Source: JAKBCQ01 sp021807585
GTDB taxonomy: Bacteria > Planctomycetota > Planctomycetia > Isosphaerales > Isosphaeraceae
Direction of reading: 5' to 3'
Assembly (NCBI GenBank): GCA_027325115.1
Contig: DAHWFG010000128.1
Location: forward strand, 1 to 8,055
Length of the DNA stretch: 8,055 nucleotides
Of this stretch, positions 6,887-8,055 are shown piece by piece. The number at the start of each line of letters is the position of its first letter. Position 1 is the first letter of the stretch. The notes beneath the pieces were generated by a model that saw only the letters and a program-made list of their open reading frames with translations, made no database searches and had not been told where the DNA came from. The position numbers and the translations under genes were made by a program.

Positions 6887-7435
6887 ATGGCTCATGCGAT
6901 TTGTCGCTGCGGCAATCCGCTGATTCTTCCGAGCGACGGGTCGGAACGGATCGTGTGTTCGAAGTGCGGAGCGCGGGTTCGGATCAAGCGTAAGACCGAG
7001 CAGATTGTCGAGGGATCGGACGGATACATTCGGTTTCACTGCCCGTGCGGGCGACGCTTGAAGGTTGATTCGCGTGATAAACCGACACACGGCAAATGTC
7101 CTGATTGCGGCCGGGTGGTGCCGATTCCCGATCAATCGAAGCGGGTGGGGACTGGGACGGACGATCGTCAAGGGACGGCGGACATGACACCCGAGCAGAT
7201 TGCGACCTTAACGACATGGACGAACAAGAGCGGCGCCGATCCGTCGAAGGTTGCGGTGGGTGCGGTTCCCGCGACGTTTCCAGAGTCGGATCCCCCCTCG
7301 ACCGTGACGGGATATCACGTACCACCCAAAGTTGAGGCGGGGCTCCGTGTCTGTCCGAGATGCGGCAAGCCGCTGCACCTTGCGGCGACGGTTTGTCGCG
7401 AATGCGGCGCACCGACGCCCAAGAAAGAAAGTTGA
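6887..7435 (+). CDS. Triple zinc-ribbon protein of unknown function
   Basis: I recognise the architecture but not a function. With start at 6887 it is 182 residues with exactly twelve cysteines in three four-cysteine ribbons. Ribbons 1 (C6, C8, C24, C27) and 2 (C52, C54, C71, C74) share a CxC then CxxC layout with the G-[NR]-[PR]-L pattern after the first pair, and look like a tandem duplication. A linker of about 80 residues, polar and Pro/Ser/Thr-rich, leads to ribbon 3 (C156, C159, C170, C173), a classical CxxC-CxxC ribbon, and a short Lys-rich tail. No membrane segment or enzyme domain is seen. The ATG at 6815, one base after the LarE-type stop, is in frame and would add 24 non-conserved residues; ribbon 1 begins just after 6887, so I prefer that start, though no clear RBS separates them. 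Similar short zinc-ribbon proteins are common in planctomycetes. It is likely co-transcribed with the preceding gene and ends at a candidate terminator. Confidence 0.85.
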   Translation: MAHAICRCGNPLILPSDGSERIVCSKCGARVRIKRKTEQIVEGSDGYIRFHCPCGRRLKVDSRDKPTHGKCPDCGRVVPIPDQSKRVGTGTDDRQGTADMTPEQIATLTTWTNKSGADPSKVAVGAVPATFPESDPPSTVTGYHVPPKVEAGLRVCPRCGKPLHLAATVCRECGAPTPKKES

Positions 7436-7436
7436 C

Positions 7437-7462
7437 CGCGGGGGAGGAGGCCGCGAGTTTTT
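7437..7462 (+). terminator. Candidate intrinsic terminator after the zinc-ribbon gene
   Basis: CGCGG at 7437-7441 pairs with CCGCG at 7451-7455 across a nine-base purine loop, and a run of five T follows at 7458-7462. It begins one base after the stop codon, where a transcript end would be expected. The stem is only five base pairs, so strength is uncertain. Confidence 0.42.
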
Positions 7463-7565
7463 CGAGATCGAAGCACAAGCAAGTGAATCCATGTGTTAAT
7501 ACACATCCCGACGGCGCGAACACGAGGATCTCGCTTTGCCTGACGCCGGGGTATCATATGTCGAG

Positions 7566-7657
7566 CTTTCGGTCTGAAGGGCGACGAGAGGCTATTCGTG
7601 TATGTATGTTCCCAGGGCTTCGCCTGGGCTAAGATATCCCAGGCCTTCGGACTGAAG
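7566..7657. repeat. REP-like hairpin repeats, left part of the cluster
   Basis: CTTTCGGTCTGAAG at 7566-7579 and CCTTCGGACTGAAG at 7644-7657 are near copies (12 of 14 bases). Between them CCCAGG at 7611-7616 pairs with CCTGGG at 7623-7628 around GCTTCG, and CCCAGG recurs at 7638-7643. CAGGCC (7640-7645) can fold onto GGACTG (7649-7654) with one mismatch. Paired short CTTCG-loop palindromes like this are typical of dispersed planctomycete intergenic repeats; that comparison is from memory. Confidence 0.55.
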
Positions 7658-7698
7658 AAAAAATCAATCGCATTATCACAATCGCATTCATCGTGTGG

Positions 7699-7721
7699 TT
7701 CCCAGGGTGAAACCGTGGGAA
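7699..7721. repeat. Imperfect 10-bp hairpin with GAA loop
   Basis: TTCCCAGGGT (7699-7708) pairs with ACCGTGGGAA (7712-7721) around the loop GAA, with a single G-G mismatch at 7705/7715. The compensated shape suggests a decayed perfect palindrome. It sits between two CTTCGG hairpins and probably belongs to the same repeat family cluster. There is no T-run after it. Confidence 0.5.
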
Positions 7722-7765
7722 TCGGCGAAACCCTCGAGCCGGCTCAGCACATCCACGTATTCTGA

Positions 7766-7786
7766 ATTCAGGCCTTCGGCCTGAAT
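7766..7786. repeat. Perfect 9-bp CTTCGG hairpin
   Basis: ATTCAGGCC (7766-7774) is the exact reverse complement of GGCCTGAAT (7778-7786), with TTC as the loop. It is the intact form of the CYTTCGGNCTGAA motif whose diverged copies lie at 7566 and 7644. Confidence 0.6.
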
Positions 7787-7843
7787 GCCGATGATTCCGC
7801 GCCGTGCCTAAACGGTTCGCGATCGATTATGATCTCACGAATC

Positions 7844-7871
7844 CGTCGATCGACGACTCGACCGAGAGTCG
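7844..7871. promoter_or_regulatory. Palindrome and hairpin upstream of the right-edge gene
   Basis: CGTCGATCGACG at 7844-7855 is a perfect 12-bp palindrome. It overlaps a second inverted repeat, CGACTC (7854-7859) with GAGTCG (7866-7871). Both lie 58-85 bases before the GTG at 7929, where an operator or leader structure would be expected. Because CGATCG is very frequent in this DNA, part of the symmetry may be background. Confidence 0.3.
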
Positions 7872-7917
7872 ATTCCCCGGACGCGATCGCATCCAATATC
7901 ATTCGCTTTTCAAACCC

Positions 7918-7922
7918 GGAGG
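7918..7922 (+). promoter_or_regulatory. Strong Shine-Dalgarno site for the right-edge gene
   Basis: GGAGG ends six bases before the GTG at 7929, the best ribosome binding site in the window. It decides the start of the partial gene that follows. Confidence 0.7.
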
Positions 7923-7928
7923 TTCCCC

Positions 7929-8055
7929 GTGGCGAAAAATTACGACGTCGTGATGAAAGAGTTGGTCGAGCGCGATCCCGCCGCGTGGCTCGCGCTGCTC
8001 GATATCCCGACCGACGGGCCGATCGGAGTCATCAACACCGATCTTTCGACGATCA
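7929..8055 (+). CDS. N-terminal fragment of a gene running off the right edge, probably Rpn/PD-(D/E)XK-like planctomycete family
   Basis: Only the first 42 codons are present, starting with GTG after an ideal RBS. The peptide begins MAKNYDVVMKELVERD and continues with PAAWLALLDIP and a short stretch ending NTDLSTI. Codon third positions are GC-rich like the other genes. The pattern, a K-[DE]-L-[VL]-E start, a W-L-A-L segment and a D-L-S-T-[IV] strand, resembles from memory a planctomycete family related to Rpn recombination-promoting nucleases and DUF4351 proteins. The nuclease motifs would lie beyond the edge, so activity cannot be judged. It is separated from the zinc-ribbon gene by a terminator and repeat cluster and is therefore probably an independent transcription unit. 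I am confident that it is a gene, but only moderately confident of the family. Confidence 0.7.
   Translation, partial: MAKNYDVVMKELVERDPAAWLALLDIPTDGPIGVINTDLSTI

Larger units (their letters stand above)
7463..7928. other. Non-coding region rich in small palindromes
   Basis: This stretch of about 466 bases contains no gene I can support on either strand; open frames here lack protein-like composition. It holds a cluster of CTTCGG hairpin repeats (7566-7786), a 12-bp palindrome with an adjacent hairpin (7844-7871), and the RBS of the next gene. From 7463 to 7560 I see nothing beyond ordinary intergenic sequence. Confidence 0.6.

Noticed and set aside
7611..7628. CCCAGG/CCTGGG hairpin as terminator of the zinc-ribbon gene.
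   Set aside because: No T-run follows, it lies 175 bases after the stop, and a better candidate exists at 7437-7462.

Overview
The window looks like chromosomal DNA of a planctomycete, probably from the Gemmatales/Isosphaerales side of the phylum; this placement is an inference from protein style, not from a marker gene. The clues are a very long soluble Ser/Thr kinase fused to a STAND-type ATPase and a TPR-like tail, a stand-alone triple zinc-ribbon protein, small palindromic CTTCGG repeats between genes, a final gene start resembling a family often expanded in planctomycetes, and erratic use of Shine-Dalgarno sequences. The DNA is moderately GC-rich and strikingly rich in the palindrome CGATCG (about 40 copies by hand count). 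All supported genes are on the + strand.

Layout: (1) 54-4013, a 1319-residue kinase-ATPase-helical repeat protein whose start could lie further upstream. (2) 4014-4351, a non-coding gap with an AT-rich direct repeat (4025-4060) and a degenerate 37-40 bp tandem array (about 4097-4232). (3) 4352-4555, a 67-residue hydrophobic membrane protein. (4) 4662-5837, a PLP-dependent cysteine desulfurase (NifS/IscS type) with its lysine and catalytic cysteine intact. (5) 5941-6813, a LarE-type PP-loop sulfur transferase with its own good promoter and ribosome binding site. (6) 6887-7435, a triple zinc-ribbon protein followed by a candidate terminator. (7) 7463-7928, non-coding, with a cluster of small hairpin repeats and a 12-bp palindrome. 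(8) 7929 to the right edge, the GTG start of a gene with a textbook RBS, probably of the Rpn/PD-(D/E)XK-like planctomycete family.

The functional core is the desulfurase-LarE pair. The first makes protein-bound persulfide from cysteine; the second installs sulfur into an adenylylated pyridinium carboxylate, a step of nickel-pincer cofactor synthesis. Their adjacency suggests, but does not prove, that the desulfurase feeds or recharges LarE. No larA, larB or larC is visible. The kinase appears to be an independent signalling gene. I see no CRISPR array, tRNA, rRNA or intact insertion sequence.
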